Positions 23,346-36,990 of a stretch of DNA of 64,000 nucleotides are shown here, one piece after another. Source of the stretch: Gigaspora rosea. Taxonomy: Eukaryota; Glomeromycota; Glomeromycetes; Diversisporales; Gigasporaceae. The translations under genes and the position numbers were made by a program. The notes beneath the pieces were generated by a model that had not been told where the DNA came from, searched no databases, and worked only from the letters and a program-made list of their open reading frames with translations. The stretch spans positions 1 to 64,000 of the forward strand of contig QKWP01000439.1 of assembly GCA_003550325.1 (NCBI GenBank), written 5' to 3'. How positions within the stretch are numbered: position 1 is the first letter of the stretch; the number at the start of each line of letters is the position of its first letter.

Positions 23346-25839
23346 AAATAGTATTTAACTTTCATTTTATTCGTAATTACATTGGTGAATATAACCACCT
23401 TTATTAATCAATGGTATATTTAATTTACTTAAACTGGCAGCATTTAATGTTTTTAATTTCACGTTTTATCTCTTAGTATTGTATTAAGTTATAATTGTAA
23501 CTATAACATAGTTTTGATGAGTTTAATTTTTACAGAGGTGGAACTATTGTTAGATACATGCGTACGTACGTACACTATCTAAATTTTTTTCAAAATCTAG
23601 TTTCGTGCGACAATGTCGCACTTATTTAGTCATAATGTAACAAAATCATCTACACGAATAATAAGAATATCTGAGATACAGTTTATCACTGCTATTGATT
23701 AACTGTCATATGAGATTTGCAGGAGTCCCAAATTCCGAGTTACAATAATCGACAAATTAAAATAATGATTTTTCCAAAAATTAATTTCCTATTCATCACA
23801 TAGGGTTAGAGTTAGCATTTGATTAGTTGCAGATAAATATTATAAGTAAATTATCACGCTTTGTGATAAACATTATCGATCAAATAAATTCAACACATTT
23901 TTTTTTTTAAAAGAAACCATTTTTTAAAAAATTTATCACTACTTTATAATATGAATATCTTGATCTACTGAGGGGTTTAGGATTAAAAGATAAGAAGATT
24001 AAAAATCTGATTTGTGCTTCTAAAGTTTGAAAACATGCATAAAATTAGTAATCTTCACTAATAATAAAAGAACATTAATTCAAATTTGTCTGAAAACGAA
24101 ACAAAAATGATATATTATTATTGACAAAATACATCTTCTATTTTTATCAAAGTAGAAGATTCCCGAATTTCAATTCTAAAGCCCCTTACTGTAGTTCTAT
24201 TTCCTATTTATCATACATATAGTGATCATGATCGATAAAAATTTGCAAGCTTAGTCAAGTCAATATTCTTAATACAGCTAAGTCAGCTTAGTCATTTGAA
24301 ATTAAAGGTTTTATTTTATTTATTTGATTAAAGTTAGATTAGCGGTTAAGGCTCGGGCGAAGGCATACTTTGTACCAAAATTTCACAAAGATCCTTTTTG
24401 TTAGAATCCCAAAGACGGTTTTATAAATAAAGTTTTATGTTGCTATATGTACTGTGTTTAATACACTAATGTATGAATAGAAATAGTCTTTCTTATATAC
24501 TGCATTAATATAATTTATTATATTTATTGATGATATATTCCTATAACGCTTATTTATTTTTTTCTTGTAAATTTCGAGACTATTCTTATAATTTTTATTT
24601 ATATAAATAGTCGACTAATGCCAGGAAACACCACATACTCACTAAATTGCCATCATCTTGCGTTAAATTATTTTATGTATTAGTAACTAATCATATTAGG
24701 CAAGGTTTTAGCATCTACATATTCGGCAAATAAATATTACGTAACATGTTTACAGAGGGAAAAAACATTACCTGCATGACTATTTATAATAAAGGTGATC
24801 AGGAAAAATTTAAAAGCGTTAACATTTAATATTTAAAAGATAATCTATTAACTAAATATACTGACCAATAGGTGATGTTGCAACAATTAAAATCCTACAA
24901 TACATGTGAAATTATTATTCCGTTATAAATTAACAAAGCTTTACAAAAGTTCGGCCGGTATTATTGAAATGAATATATTATTTAGGTTTAATTCAAACTA
25001 CATATCATGTGTTCAAACTTACAAATTAGTGAAACCAAATCTACCGAAACTTACCACAAAATTACAAAAAAGAAGCTTTAAGTTTCATTTGCAAAAATCT
25101 TACCATGTTAGACTATAAAAGTATTCTAACTGAATAAAGGTAATTCTATCACTATATAGGTGCAACTCGTAATTCACACGGCTAAAGAAATTGAATCTAG
25201 CTCAAATTCTAGATGTAACATCGCCCATTCATGATGTTACTGCTTAAACCGTAACTAGTTAAAGCTTATGTTGTAACTAATTACAACTATCATTGGGACG
25301 ATTCGCCTGCATCACTAGTATGGTCTCATGATGTGGTTTACAACTTATAATCATCTTTTTTATCTAGGAAAAACCCAATTCCTTGAATATAACTAGCTAA
25401 TAATAATCGAGATTAACTATGTAAATTCACTATTACAAATCATCAATTAATTATTTCGTCTGATTCGGAAAAATTCTACCCGATACCTATTTATCGAACA
25501 GCTATTGTACCGATAGTGGAGTAATATAAAGAATTTCTATGTATCGAAAACGTATATAAAGCTTTGTATCTCTACCTTCAATGAAACTTCTCAGATAGCG
25601 ATCTTAAATATAAGTTGGTAGATAATTCAAAATCGAAGGCAACTTATATATATATGTTTCGAATTCTCATGATATTGCTCAATCGTTATCTTAGATGTTT
25701 ATTATCTTAAATTTCTTGATAAAAGTTTATTGAATTCTTAAACGCACAATAGTTATATTACACTTAATGATTTGTTAAATTTCTTTATTCAATTGACTAC
25801 CTTAAGCCCTATTTATTATTAATGCCTATATTATTTTCC

Positions 25840-28640
25840 TTATGCATTCTTAAACATAATTCTTTTCCACCTACTTATAAGCTTCTTTTTTTAAAAAAAA
25901 AACTAAAATTACTTCCTTTAAAAACATAAATTTTTCCTATAATTACCTAACAATTTACATGCCAATAAGTAATGCGAAAAAAAACTATAGTTATCCATTA
26001 TGTAGCATTAAGATACATGATTTTTAAGAACACTACTATGCGTTGCGATGTTTAATTCTATTGAAAACCCCTATGGCCTGCTGGAACAGGAAACAAGTCA
26101 AAAGGATATAAGGATTGTTACCGCCGTCGATACTGCTAAGATAATCCACCGCAGAAACGTTATCAAAATTATATCCTACGGGCATTTCAATAGAATTGTG
26201 CCGTTGAGGCGTAATTTCTCAAATGTGCCGTACCAAGAATAATTTCACTCTCTGATAAATCAAGATATCATGCTTCATTACTGGCAATAAGAATAATTCT
26301 GCCAGTTAATCTCCCTCCTGATAAATCAAGATGCCATACTCTCACAATTTAGAGTTAATTGCTAAGCGAAAGTAGAGTTTCGATAATCTTATTTATTTAA
26401 GGTGTCTGTCATCATTCTTATATTTATGCATATAAACTTAAAAGCATCCTGAACGACTTTCATAGAGTTTCCTAGGTTAAATTAATTATTATTATTGAAT
26501 GCGTTTGTGACTTACACATTCAACATGCATAATCACCCGAAGTAGTATTCGGGTGTGATGTATTGAAAATGCTTGTTTGGTTATTACAAGCATTTCAAAA
26601 TGGGCTCATGCAAAATTTGCTGATAACCCAGAATAAGCTATATATGTTATGTCAAAAGTTATGCCATTACATTATATGATTATGATAATCCACAGCGACC
26701 TTTCGAGATTTCGTTCCAGGACGGAGTAAAATTTACAGATGGGATCGCGATGGTTTAGAATTTTTAAATCACTCAATTGAAGTGCCATAACTGGAAATAT
26801 TATCTCCTGTCCAGCTCAAAAGAAATAAAGCTTATTACCAACTAGGGTGTAAGCTGAAATATTTCGCTGGGAAGAATTTTTATTTCGTATTATAAGTCTG
26901 TAACCCTCCGAAATTTGGTTTGTTCATATAAATTGCTTAATTAAAAAATCATCATAATAGGGGTTCAGAATTAAGTTCTGAATAAACATAATCATGCGGT
27001 CGGGCACATAGTAAATTTTTTTAAAAAAATGTGCTTATAAAGGAGTTGTGCTTACATGAAGGTTTTTTTTTTCTTATAAATTAAATAATAGTTTGGTCTA
27101 ATCATAAATGTGATTACATATGTTGTGATAATATGGATGGTGACTATATAGAGGGTCGGCTTTAGTGCATTAGCCAAGTTATTTGAAGAAAAGGTTATGT
27201 TAAAATAGATTATGCTTTTTTTTTCTTTTGAAAAAAAGTTGAATTTATTTCCAACCAAGTTTTCAACTGCCCTTATTTATATTTTGTTCATTACGTTTTA
27301 ATCTGCATAAAGTTTTATTTTATGAAACATGAACTATTAGTCGTTTCTTTCTTTGACATTCATAATTCCAAATTCGATTCATAAGGCGTCTGCTTAATTC
27401 TGTAAATCGACAATTCTGATCCATTTTAATTCGTTCTATTTCAATGCAAAGCTAGTCTAAAGCTTATTTAAAAAAAAATAATTGCTTTATTAGTTCGACA
27501 AATGTAACTCATTATTTGATAGTAAATTACTGGTTAAAGTTTAATTATACTCATTCTAATATTGAGATTGAAATATCTAAAAGCAAACCCGATTAATAAG
27601 GAACTTACATAATCTAGTTATGAAATTGGACATACAATAATTATGCATCGCATTGTCATTTGTACAATTAATACAATATAGACTTATTGGGTTCTTTGTT
27701 TAATGATTATCATCGAGGAAAATTTTTTTTTATGAATTTATGTAATTCTATTAAGTTATATAAAGTTATATAAAATATTTATGTTGATTTTAAAAATCTA
27801 ATATAGTCTTATGCAGTTAAAATTTTATATATAATTTGATTTAATACTGTCTGTAATACTTACATGTAATTTAAAAAAAACTAATCATTCACGGAGTGTT
27901 TGAAACCCGAGTATAATTTTTATATAAATTATTTTTATTAAGCAAAAAACTAATCAGACTCGTGGTGTTTGAAAACGAGTATAATTTTTATATAAATAAA
28001 ATAATTTTTATTAAATAAATAAATTTAATTAGTACGTATTAGGGTTAGGGTTAAACCTGGGATGGGGTATGACATAGTTTATACCAAAATTATATAAGAA
28101 AATTTTTCTTAAAGACTTAAAGATTCTGCATATTGCATTTAATTTTATATTTTGATTGGTTTAATATATAAAAATCATTGTTGGTTTACAAAGTAAATAT
28201 ATTTAGCGTCCTTTTTGCATGACTTAACAATGAAACTGCCTTGTTTGTAAGTTACAATTTGATGTCCCTAAACTCAAAAAATTTCTAATACAATAAATGA
28301 TGTTCATATGATACCACACATGGTTTTACTATAATTTTGATTTAAATGGTAGTGAGATTAGTGAAGACCTCAACATTAATCCATTCCTCCATTTGTGATT
28401 TCACCTGAACTTTGTTGTTTTAATGCATGCCTTTGATTGCAATGACTCTAAATAGCTTTTTTTTCTCTTTCGAATCCTATGACCATCACTAATCGGAGGC
28501 TTTTGTTATATTGAATTACAACGTAGAATCTTATACCAATTTTTCTTATCGTGCATCCCTTGAGTCAATAATGCAATTTCCAGTAGTGACTTAGTTTAAT
28601 CAGTTGCCACGATGGAACTAGTTTTTTTCCAACTATTAAT
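25840..28640 (+). repeat. Module M, second forward arm of copy A
   Basis: This aligns with the forward arm at 18222-21480 at lower similarity and with B 62390-64000 at high similarity. It includes TGATAAATCAAGATATCAT (about 26255) and TGCCAGTTAATCT. The 64-codon frame at 26048 has a B partner at 62574 with a different start because of a one-base length change, and nearly all other differences alter the residue. I therefore treat it as non-coding. Confidence 0.65.
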
Positions 28641-29810
28641 TTATTCATAAGTTGAATATTGAATTATTATGCGTCATAATTGGTTACAAGCTACATTCTA
28701 AAAATAACCATAAATAAATAAAGATAAATAAAAATTATGTATAAATTTTCATATACATACTAGATAGAGAATCGCCACCCAAGAAATTTCGAAATAAAAT
28801 GTTTTGTTTAGTTAGGGTTAGGGTCTTGCAATTAGGTTAGGATTAAAAGGTACTATATATGTCAAAATTGTGCAAGGAAAATTTTTTACTAATCACAGAA
28901 GGCCCTTTCATAAACAAAATTTTGAGCTATAAGCGATTTTTGACAAAACGAACGTTTGTTTTGAATTTCCTGATCGTACTACATTACACTATCTAGAAAT
29001 TTGATTGGCTATGAATTTTTTAGATAGCATCGAAATGGTTCGAATGGTACCAAAATTATGCAGATCCAATCAGCATAAGGTGTTTCGATATACCGACTAA
29101 ATTAGTTGATTCTTTAAAAAATTCGACCAACTATCAGCTATTTTAGTACAGGATATAAGAAAATAAATAAAATAGGTAATAAATTTAACTAACTTTATTC
29201 ATATGAAAAATATTAATTGTTGTTTTAACTGGAAAGTGTTTCTAGCTGTTTCAATGAAAAGTTCCACTGGAACAGTTATTTTACTCGGTGCTACGAACAA
29301 TAGTATTGGATTATTGAGTAATGTAGTGGAGTATGCTACAAAAATCACATTTGAGTATAAAACCAGTATACTAGACTCATAATGTATATTATATAAAAAT
29401 AGTATAGTCGTATATTAAATTATTGTTATTAAAGTATTATTTGATCTCACAAAAGTTTATTTATCATTATAATAAAACATATCAATATGGTCAGTAATAA
29501 AAAGAATTCAGAAATATTTTAACAAAAATCTAAATTTTCAACTTCATGCATGACAGTACTGCTCTAAAATCTATTTTTATACAAACATAAATATTACTCT
29601 GACAAAAATCAAGATTTTTTCATAATCATATATATTACTCTAATGAAAAAACAAGATTTTATGAGATTATATTTTATGATTGTTCTGACAAAAACAAAGA
29701 TATTTACAGCAATGCACGTAAATATGTATGATTGAATTATTTATTTATATCTAACAAGAAAATTACTACAATTCACAGGCTTTGAAATTTACACCCCATT
29801 TAAAAAAAAA
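28641..29810. other. Old, scattered fragments of the large unit
   Basis: There is no gene. A piece near 28800-28920 (GTTAGGGTTAGGGTC, then GTCAAAATTGTGCAAGG) resembles segments near 28035, 24340 and, reversed, 33905-33970. A piece near 29085-29120 resembles 21530-21560 (GACTAAATTAGTCGATCC). These look like diverged copies of the same modules. Confidence 0.45.
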
Positions 29811-30139
29811 GGTAGCAATCATTTCACTAGCAATTACTTCACTGACACAACATTTCACTTACAAATATTCACCAATAAGTTCATTTTACTGATAGTTTAT
29901 TTCACTGAAGCTTATTTCACTGAAGCTTATTTCACCAACAAGTAATTCTGGTCATTGTCATTAGGGTCAGAGTAGAATTAGGTTGATTTAGGGTTAAAGT
30001 TAGTGTGCTTTTTAAAAAAAAACTTGTCAGTAAAATGAGCTTCAGTGAAACGAACTGTCAGTAAAATGAACTTGTCAGTGAATATTTGTCAGTGAAATGT
30101 TATGTTAGTGATGTGTTTGTCAGTGAAATAATATGAACC
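29811..30139. repeat. 329-bp foldback built from TTTCACTGACAA words
   Basis: The left arm (to about 29946) and right arm (about 30018-30139) are complementary. Both consist of degenerate repeats of TTTCACTGACAA, with CATTTTACTGA variants. The spacer has GGGTCAGAGTAG and TTTAGGGTTAAAG. The two ends are GGTAGCAAT and, reversed, GGTTCATAT. No TSD is certain. Confidence 0.7.
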
Positions 30140-31485
30140 AGCTTTCTATTTAAGTTAGGGTTGGGTTAAGTTATAATAAATAACAGGTTTTATAATAATA
30201 TTTTTGTATTTAGCATGGAATTTTTTTACTTATTAAACCAAAGGTGGTTTCATAAGCTAGATTTTGTTATAAGTAATTTTTTGATTTTTTCATTAAAAAT
30301 AACTGAAAATTTGCAGATTGTGCTAATTCTGCAATTTTGATTGACCAGATGCAGGGCTGTGATTCACAGCCTGTTAAGATTAGCAATACTCATATATCAA
30401 AATAAAAATTTTATATAATTATATGTTTAACAAAAATAAATTTGCTTTGTAGATTTTTTTCTCAAACACAATTGCACTAATTGCCAAATTGCCACTTGTT
30501 TTTATTTTTAATTTGTGGATTTCAGGTTTTGTCCATTTTCAAGATTTGCTAATTCAACTGAATAACTTTTGTTTTATATTCTCTTCATGTTCCTTTAATG
30601 CTAACAAAACATTCTTAATATTCAAGTTTATTGATTGTTGAGCTTTTTTATGTTCGCTTTCACTTCAATTTTTAGAATGAATAATAATCACTTTGGATTT
30701 TTTTGTTCTTTTTTTTTTGATGGATTTATTTGAAAGTTTAAAATGTTAATAGTATACTTGCAATAGATAAATAAATTGTAGTTATCTATATTTATGTGAT
30801 ATTTATAGTAAATATTTACAAATGTTGAATCTAGTTTTCTCATTTATCGATATAATAAGCTATAGCAATTTTTTTTCATTTGTTGGTGGATATTCAATTG
30901 GAATTAACGAATCATTTCTTTAATGTTAAATTTTTTGTAAAATATATCCAAACCTTTATTTCAGGTAAAGATCTCAAGGCTTCTCAAGAAAAAGAACTTT
31001 AATTGTATTATCAATGTTAAAGTTTTAAAGTTTTCATTTAAAAAATTATTTTTTCATGAAAAAATTTCTCTTTATTAGTACTATCAGAAGAATTATTTCT
31101 TTGAAATATTCTATTATCAAAAAAGTATAATCCGATAATATAGACTCATTATCAGAACTAATATTATCCAAATGTATTAGCATTTTATATATAGATATTG
31201 TAAACTGATTTTAATTTTTTTTTAAAAAGAAAAAAAAAACTTTATTATTATTACTGCATTATATTAGATTTGGGCTTTTAAATCATCAACTTACTAAATT
31301 TTAAATTTTACATGCATTTGGATACTACATGATATACTTATTTATACTCATCAAACATACATACTCAATAGTATTACTCTAATAATTTTCATGAACTATC
31401 AACTAATGTACTGTATATTAGCTGTCTGATACATAAATATCAAAATAGTGTTTTGTTAAATAAGACATAGGAATGCAAAGCTGAC
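30140..31485. other. AT-rich DNA, nothing recognised
   Basis: There are no coding frames, RNA genes or element ends that I can support over 1.3 kb. A short stretch at 30160-30290 resembles the dispersed GTTAGGGTT-containing module of the large unit. Confidence 0.5.
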
Positions 31486-31493
31486 CTTTCATG

Positions 31494-32507
31494 TAGGGAT
31501 GTTAATAGAGTGCCCAGTGTGGTGTAGAGCATACTCTACTAGAGTAATACCCAAAACCACACCACACTAGAGTATACCACCTCAGAGCAAACTTTATAAT
31601 TAAACAATGAAGTATTAATCTATTATAAGCCAAATATATAAGTTGAGGTATACTTTGAAGTATAACCCAAAGTATAATCCAGTGTATAATCCAGAGTAAA
31701 TCTAAATTTTAAATGTACAAATCCAATTAAAGTGCTTTGTTTGTAATTAAAAAAATTTATGTGCTTAATTTTGTTTGCTTTTTATTAATTATAAAAACAT
31801 TACATCTTCCAATTATCAATATTATAAGTTGCTATTTCTAGTTACAGTATAACCAAAATAATGTACATACAAGTCCAAAATTTGTTTCCTCTATTTGACA
31901 TCTCACAGAGTAAAAAATATATACCCACAACTAATCAAATGCCAACCTTAACTCTATGTGATGTTGGGTAAGTAGGGAACTAATTGCATTAGCAGCCTGT
32001 ATATTTGACTATTATAAATTTAATAGCATATTAAAGTACAAACATATCAATATTTTGCTTAGTTAAGCATATATTATTGCATAATTTTGTAACCCCTAAG
32101 ATTGATTTTTTTATGTTTAAATGGCAATTGCTAAAGTTATCCAATTTATTATAAGCTATTTAATCATACAAACTGCAATAAACTGTTTCCTAATTAGCAT
32201 ATAAATAAGAAATGCTTTGTGTAATAAGTTGTGTAACTTTACATCAGTTTATTTTTTTATATATATTTATAGTATAGGATTTTATATTTATATAATAGTT
32301 ACTCCAGTGTAAAAACCACTTTATAGTTGATATAATAGTGGCTCCAGAGTATAAACTATTTTACATTAATAGTATTACTCTAGAGTGATTTACTTCTTTA
32401 AGGTATATCTTAATAAGCCAGAATGGTGTGATGCCTAAATCACGCTGGCATGGAGTGGCTTATACTCCTAAGTTACTCCGGAGTATTATACACCATTAAC
32501 ATCCCTA
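31494..32507. mobile_element. 1.0 kb hAT-type non-autonomous element
   Basis: The ends are TAGGGATGTTAATAGAGTG and, reversed, TAGGGATGTTAATGGTGTA. The flanks CTTTCATG (31486-31493) and CTTTCGTG (32508-32515) agree at 7 of 8 positions. The subterminal regions repeat ACTCTAGAGTA/ACTCCGGAGTA palindromes at least six times, likely transposase binding sites. There is no transposase frame. Length is nearly the same as the element at 3546-4562. Confidence 0.85.
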
Positions 32508-35025
32508 CTTTCGTGATTCATTAACGAATACCCAAGTCATGCCAAAAAAAAAGTTCGGTCATGTGATACCGGAAAAATTCTTTAAGTTATTTAGATTAGG
32601 GTTTGTGCCTATATTAAAGTTTGGAATTAGTGCTGTACATAATAAAATCGCTCAATGAATAGTTTTTGCCTGCACAGAAGTTAGAACGAACGTTTGTTTG
32701 AATTTCATTATCATGTTACGTTACATCAAATTTGAATGCAGATCATCACATGCCACATGATCATTGCTTTTTTGGGGTATTCGCGACTAATCGTATGATG
32801 TCGAACGCGACTTGTAATGATGCATTTACGTAGTTAATTTCAATAAGTATTATTTAAGACATATTAAAGGGATTGGGTTTTTCCTCTGCAAAGGAAATGT
32901 CATAAGCCGCAAAACCCGTCATGAGATCATACAGGTACGTACGTGGAATAATTTTACATAGTTAGATTGAATGCAATTCCTTCAGACGTGTGAATTAAAA
33001 CAGTTTACGCATATATAACGATAGGATTACCTTTTCGAGTTTAATTTATTCAGTTAGAATATTTTTACAATCTAACTTTTTGCAAATGAAATTTAAGCCA
33101 CTTTGTTGTAACTTTGTGGCAAGTTTCGGTAAATTAATTTTCACGTAAATTTGTAATTTTGAACATATAATATAGAATTTATGATTTCGAATTTTCGATG
33201 ATTGAGGAGTTACAATTCGGATCATATAAATCAAACGATTCAATAATACCGGCCGAACTTTTGTAAAGCTTTACTTTATATATAATAGAATAAAATTACA
33301 TATGTATAATAAGATTTTAATTTTCGCAACATAATCCTATTGACCAGTATATTTAGCTAATAGACTAGCCCTTTTAAATTTTTCCTGATTACTTTTATTG
33401 TATTCATTCATGCAGGTAATGTTTTTCTTCTCTGTAAACAGTTACATGATATTTATTTGCCGAATATGGTTATCTAGAAAAAAAAAAGAGATGCTAAAAC
33501 CTGACGTATAGCAACGTAATATGATTAAATTATAATTACATAATATGATTAGATTACTAATCAATGTGTAAATTAAACTTGCATTATACACAAAATAATA
33601 TAAGGCAAGATGCCTTTATGATGGTGGCATTATAGTGTATAAGTAGTGTTTCACGGCATTAGTTGACTATATAGATAAATACTATAAGAATAGTTTCGGA
33701 ATTACACAAAATACGGTAAAATATAATAAATAAATAAAATAAAATAAAATAAATAAATAAATAGGCGTTATAGCAATATATCAATATATCATCAATCTAT
33801 ATAATAAATTATCTTAATACGGTACATAAGAAGACTATTTTTATTCGTATATTAAAGTATGAAAATATAGTACATGTAATAACTCAAAATTTTATTTATA
33901 AAAGATTCTAACAAAAAAGATCTTCGTGAAATTTTGGTATTTCGCCCGAGTCTTAAACCCTAATCTAACTTCACTTTAATTTTAATTGACTAAACTGACT
34001 TAGCCGTATTAAGAATATTGACAACTAAGCCTACAAATTTTATCGATTATGATCACCTTATGTATGGGTAAATAGGAAATAGAACTACTGGTAAGGGGTT
34101 TTAGAATTAAAATTCGGGGAATCTACTTTGATAAAAATAGATTGTTTTTTTTTCAATAAGAATGTATCGTTTCTGACAAATTTGAATTAATGTTCTTTTA
34201 TTATTGAAGATTACTTATTTTTTATGTCTGATTTCAAACTTTAGAAGCACAAATAGATTTTTAATCTTCTTATCTTTTAATTCTAAACCCCTCAGTAGAT
34301 CAAGATATTCACATTATAAAGTAGTGATAAATTTATTAAAAAGGTTTTTTCTTTTTTAGTCTATTTGATCGACGGTCATGTTCTCGATATCACACAAAGC
34401 ATAACAATTTATTAATAATATACATCTGTAACTATAGGAAATAATTTTTGGAAAATAAGTGGCTATCATTACTTTAATTTGTCGATTGTTGTAAACCGGA
34501 ATTTGACTCCTGCAAATTTATTAAATCTCATATGACAATCATCACGATCGAATGGGTTGGGGCAACAATGGCAGTGATAAACTGCATGTCAATTATCCTT
34601 GCAGATTATTTTTGCTACACTATTACTAATTAAGTAGTTGTGCGACATTGTTGGACGAAACCAGATTTTTAGAAAAAATTTTTAGTGTACGTACATACGT
34701 AACTATAAAATTGTACCACTTCTGTAAATATTAAAATCAACAAAATTGCGTTATAGTTACAATTAGGAACTTAATGCCTAATAGTAAACATTCGCAAGTT
34801 ATATATTTAATTAGGTTACTGAATTTAGTATTTAATTCTAATTATTTCTTTTCGATTCTTTACGTTAAACCAGATCTTGAATGGAAATGAACAATTTATT
34901 ATGAATGCTAGGTGAGTTTTTATAGTCTAGCATAACTAAATTGATATTAAAAAATAAGGATAGTTGCAATTCAAGCAACTTATTTGAATAAAAATGGTAT
35001 GAAATAAAAATATAGCGTGATAATA

Positions 35026-35234
35026 AGGCGAGACCAACTGGATTCTGTGTTTTACATTACCCCCCTCTCCACTCCGGAAGGGAAGGGGGATGAGGTGGTT
35101 AGTTCATAGAGTAAAATTTTAAAGAATTTTTTTTTAAAATTTTTCCCGTAGCCCTATGTATATTTATCTAAATTTTTTTTGCTATGAGGGAGAGGGGGGA
35201 CGCTGAAAAACACAGAATCCAGTTGGCCTCGCCT
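35026..35234. mobile_element. TA-flanked MITE, 209 bp
   Basis: The ends are AGGCGAGACCAACTGGATTC and, reversed, AGGCGAGGCCAACTGGATTC, and the match extends through TGTGTTTT to CCCCCCTCTCC. TA lies on both sides (35024-35025 and 35235-35236), consistent with the Tc1/mariner type. Two GC-rich patches (CTCCGGAAGGGAAGG; GAGGGAGAGGGGG) stand out from the AT background. Confidence 0.8.
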
Positions 35235-35855
35235 TACTGCCAGTAATAAGTATGGTATCTTGATTTATCAGAAAAGAGGGGAATACCAATAGGATATAAT
35301 TTTGGTAGGCTGTTGTTAATCTTGAGGATTCCTTTGAATATTTTTTGGCGGTTTATTTTATTGGTGAAAAGGCATTTATATCGAATACTGTACATCAAAT
35401 TTCGTGTGATGATCTCTTTAACTTTATTTTATTAATAGTTATTCAGTAAATATATCCTTATATACCTGAAAATTTAATATATCATCTCAGGGTCCTGAAG
35501 GGTCCTGAAGGATCTTGAAGGTTGACATAGCCAAATAAACAAGTGTTTAGCAGTGTATCATAAAATAACAGCGTTATTTAATGGTATATGATGATTGTTC
35601 TTAACAAAATGACTAGAACTAATTGGTAAGTACGGCCATAACTAGCTGTCGGATAATAACCTTTTCCTAATCAGCATATAAATTCCTTAATGTTAAATCT
35701 GGTGATAAGATCTGTTGAAAAATCCGATGGATGATCCGATGGATATCTGACTATTTTAATCTGTCGGGTACTTTTTTGATATATCTATTGAGTCATCCGA
35801 AATTAGCTGGAACCTGCGCAGGGGTTATTGTAACAATAACCGTAACGATGACAAA

Positions 35856-36052
35856 AATTCCGGGTCGGGATACGTCGGAGTGCATCGGAACCATGGTCGG
35901 CTGTATCGGAATTGATCAATTTTGTCATATCCATTCATTAATTAAAAAATGCCCAGCTGATAATTTTGCTATATTCTGCTAACAGCTGGGATAAACGCGA
36001 CCTAGATCTGACGCAACCGACCCGGAAATTTGGGGATAGGCCTGTAAAAATC
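35856..36052. mobile_element. 197-bp insertion with 12-bp target duplication
   Basis: AACGATGACAAA occurs at 35844-35855 and again at 36053-36064, whereas A (reversed, near 13190) has it once. The insert is GC-rich and has inverted ends AATTCCGGGTCGG / CCGACCCGGAAATT. About 22 bp lies outside the right inverted end. A CCCAGCTG..CAGCTGGG hairpin sits at 35951-35990. The class is unresolved: inverted ends suggest a DNA element, while the long duplication suggests retroposition. Confidence 0.7.
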
Positions 36053-36389
36053 AACGATGACAAATAATTTAAAGCCTATTTTGATAGATCATTGACATAG
36101 TGTTGAACAATGCAAAGAAGATGTTTGATGATACAGAAAATTTTATGACTGTGAAACGTAGTTGCTTAAATAACAAAAATTATGCTGGGACGATGCTTCC
36201 TTAAAACTAATAAAATAATTCATGACTTATATAATACAATATAATTTATTAAATAAAGCATTCTATTATTTAAATGTAACTTATTAATATTTCGGCTACA
36301 AAGCACTGCTCAAACCATCATGTCACTTTTTATATATTGATATATTTAACATGCAAATTTTTTTCGCTAGGCATTACCTAAATGATTGA

Positions 36390-36956
36390 CTGTCCTAGTT
36401 CTTCTTTTTTTTTAAAACGAACGTAGTACTTTAGATGAACGTATGAGACATAGCTAGAACAGTATAGCATGTTAGTTAGTTTCTTTATATATATATATAA
36501 CGTTCTTCTTTTTTTTAGAATGAACATAGTACTTTAGAGAAACGTATAGAACGCAGCTAGAACGGGTTAGTTTTTTTTTTTATATTATATATCTAGCATT
36601 AACATTTTTCTTTTTTTTAAGAACAAACATAGTACTTTAGACAAATTTATAGAATGGGGCGTAGCGCATTAGTTAGTTTTCTTTCTTTTATATATACTGT
36701 ATATATATATATCTAATGTTTTTCTTTTTTTTATAACAAATATAGTACTTTAGACGAACATAGCTAGAACGAGCGTAGCATGTTAGTTTTTCTTTTCTTT
36801 TTTTATATATATATATTATATATTTAATATTAACATTCTTACTTCTTTTTTCTTAGAATGAACATAGTACTTTAGACGAATGTATAGAACGTAGCTAGAA
36901 TGGGCATAGCACGTTAGTTAGTTTTTCTTTTTTTTTTGTTTTTTTTATATATATAT
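36390..36956 (+). repeat. ~110-bp satellite array, first block (about five units)
   Basis: Units read TTCTTCTTTTTTTT, GAACGAACATAGTACTTTAG, ACGAACGTATAGAACGTAGC, TAGAACGGGCATAGCACG, TTAGTTAGTTTT and then a TA microsatellite. The block stops abruptly at 36956, where TACTAGCCAAGTACTCGTGC begins. The same unit resumes at 43180 in the same orientation. Confidence 0.85.
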
Positions 36957-36990
36957 ACTAGCCAAGTACTCGTGCCTTCGGTATGGGATT
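36955..36990 (+). other. ATACTAGCC / TCGTGCCTTCGG motif, possible Helitron-like 5' end
   Basis: ATACTAGCCAAGTACTCGTG with CCTTCGGTATGGG follows the satellite. A related ATACTAGCTTTGCCCATGAA occurs at about 39763. Downstream, both have GC hairpins followed by AGCTA (47221-47247 and 41791-41810). The pairing into elements is inferred, and no TC 5' dinucleotide or Rep/helicase gene is visible. Confidence 0.3.

Larger units (their letters stand above)
5380..28640 (+). repeat. Large duplicated unit, copy A
   Basis: This segment aligns with 47163-64000 in the same orientation. By eye, aligned stretches are roughly 92-97% identical. Matching blocks are 5459-11502 with 48202-53900, 12252-14249 with 53900-55868, about 18222-19561 with 55870-57301, and 20553-27480 with 57302-64000. 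The gaps between the blocks are insertions unique to A. Inside A a module M occurs inverted at about 5460-8720 and forward at about 18222-21480 and 25840-28640, around two non-identical cores. The left limit is where similarity to B starts. The right limit is where similarity to the inverted M arm fades. I cannot tell whether this is a segmental duplication or two copies of a giant non-autonomous element. Confidence 0.8.
32750..36300. repeat. Scrambled third copy (C) of core modules
   Basis: At 32750-33480 it matches A 9500-10290 in the same direction and A 24700-25430 reversed. At 33890-34790 it matches A 23500-24420 reversed. At 34790-34960 it follows A 12440-12650 forward, and 35380-36300 follows A 12800-13640 reversed. 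C is clearly more diverged than A and B are from each other. It holds two insertions of its own (35026-35234 and 35856-36052). Confidence 0.7.

Noticed and set aside
28035-28052. TTAGGGTTAGGGTT, telomere-like
   Set aside because: Only two units. Similar words are part of a dispersed module, so this is not evidence of a telomere.
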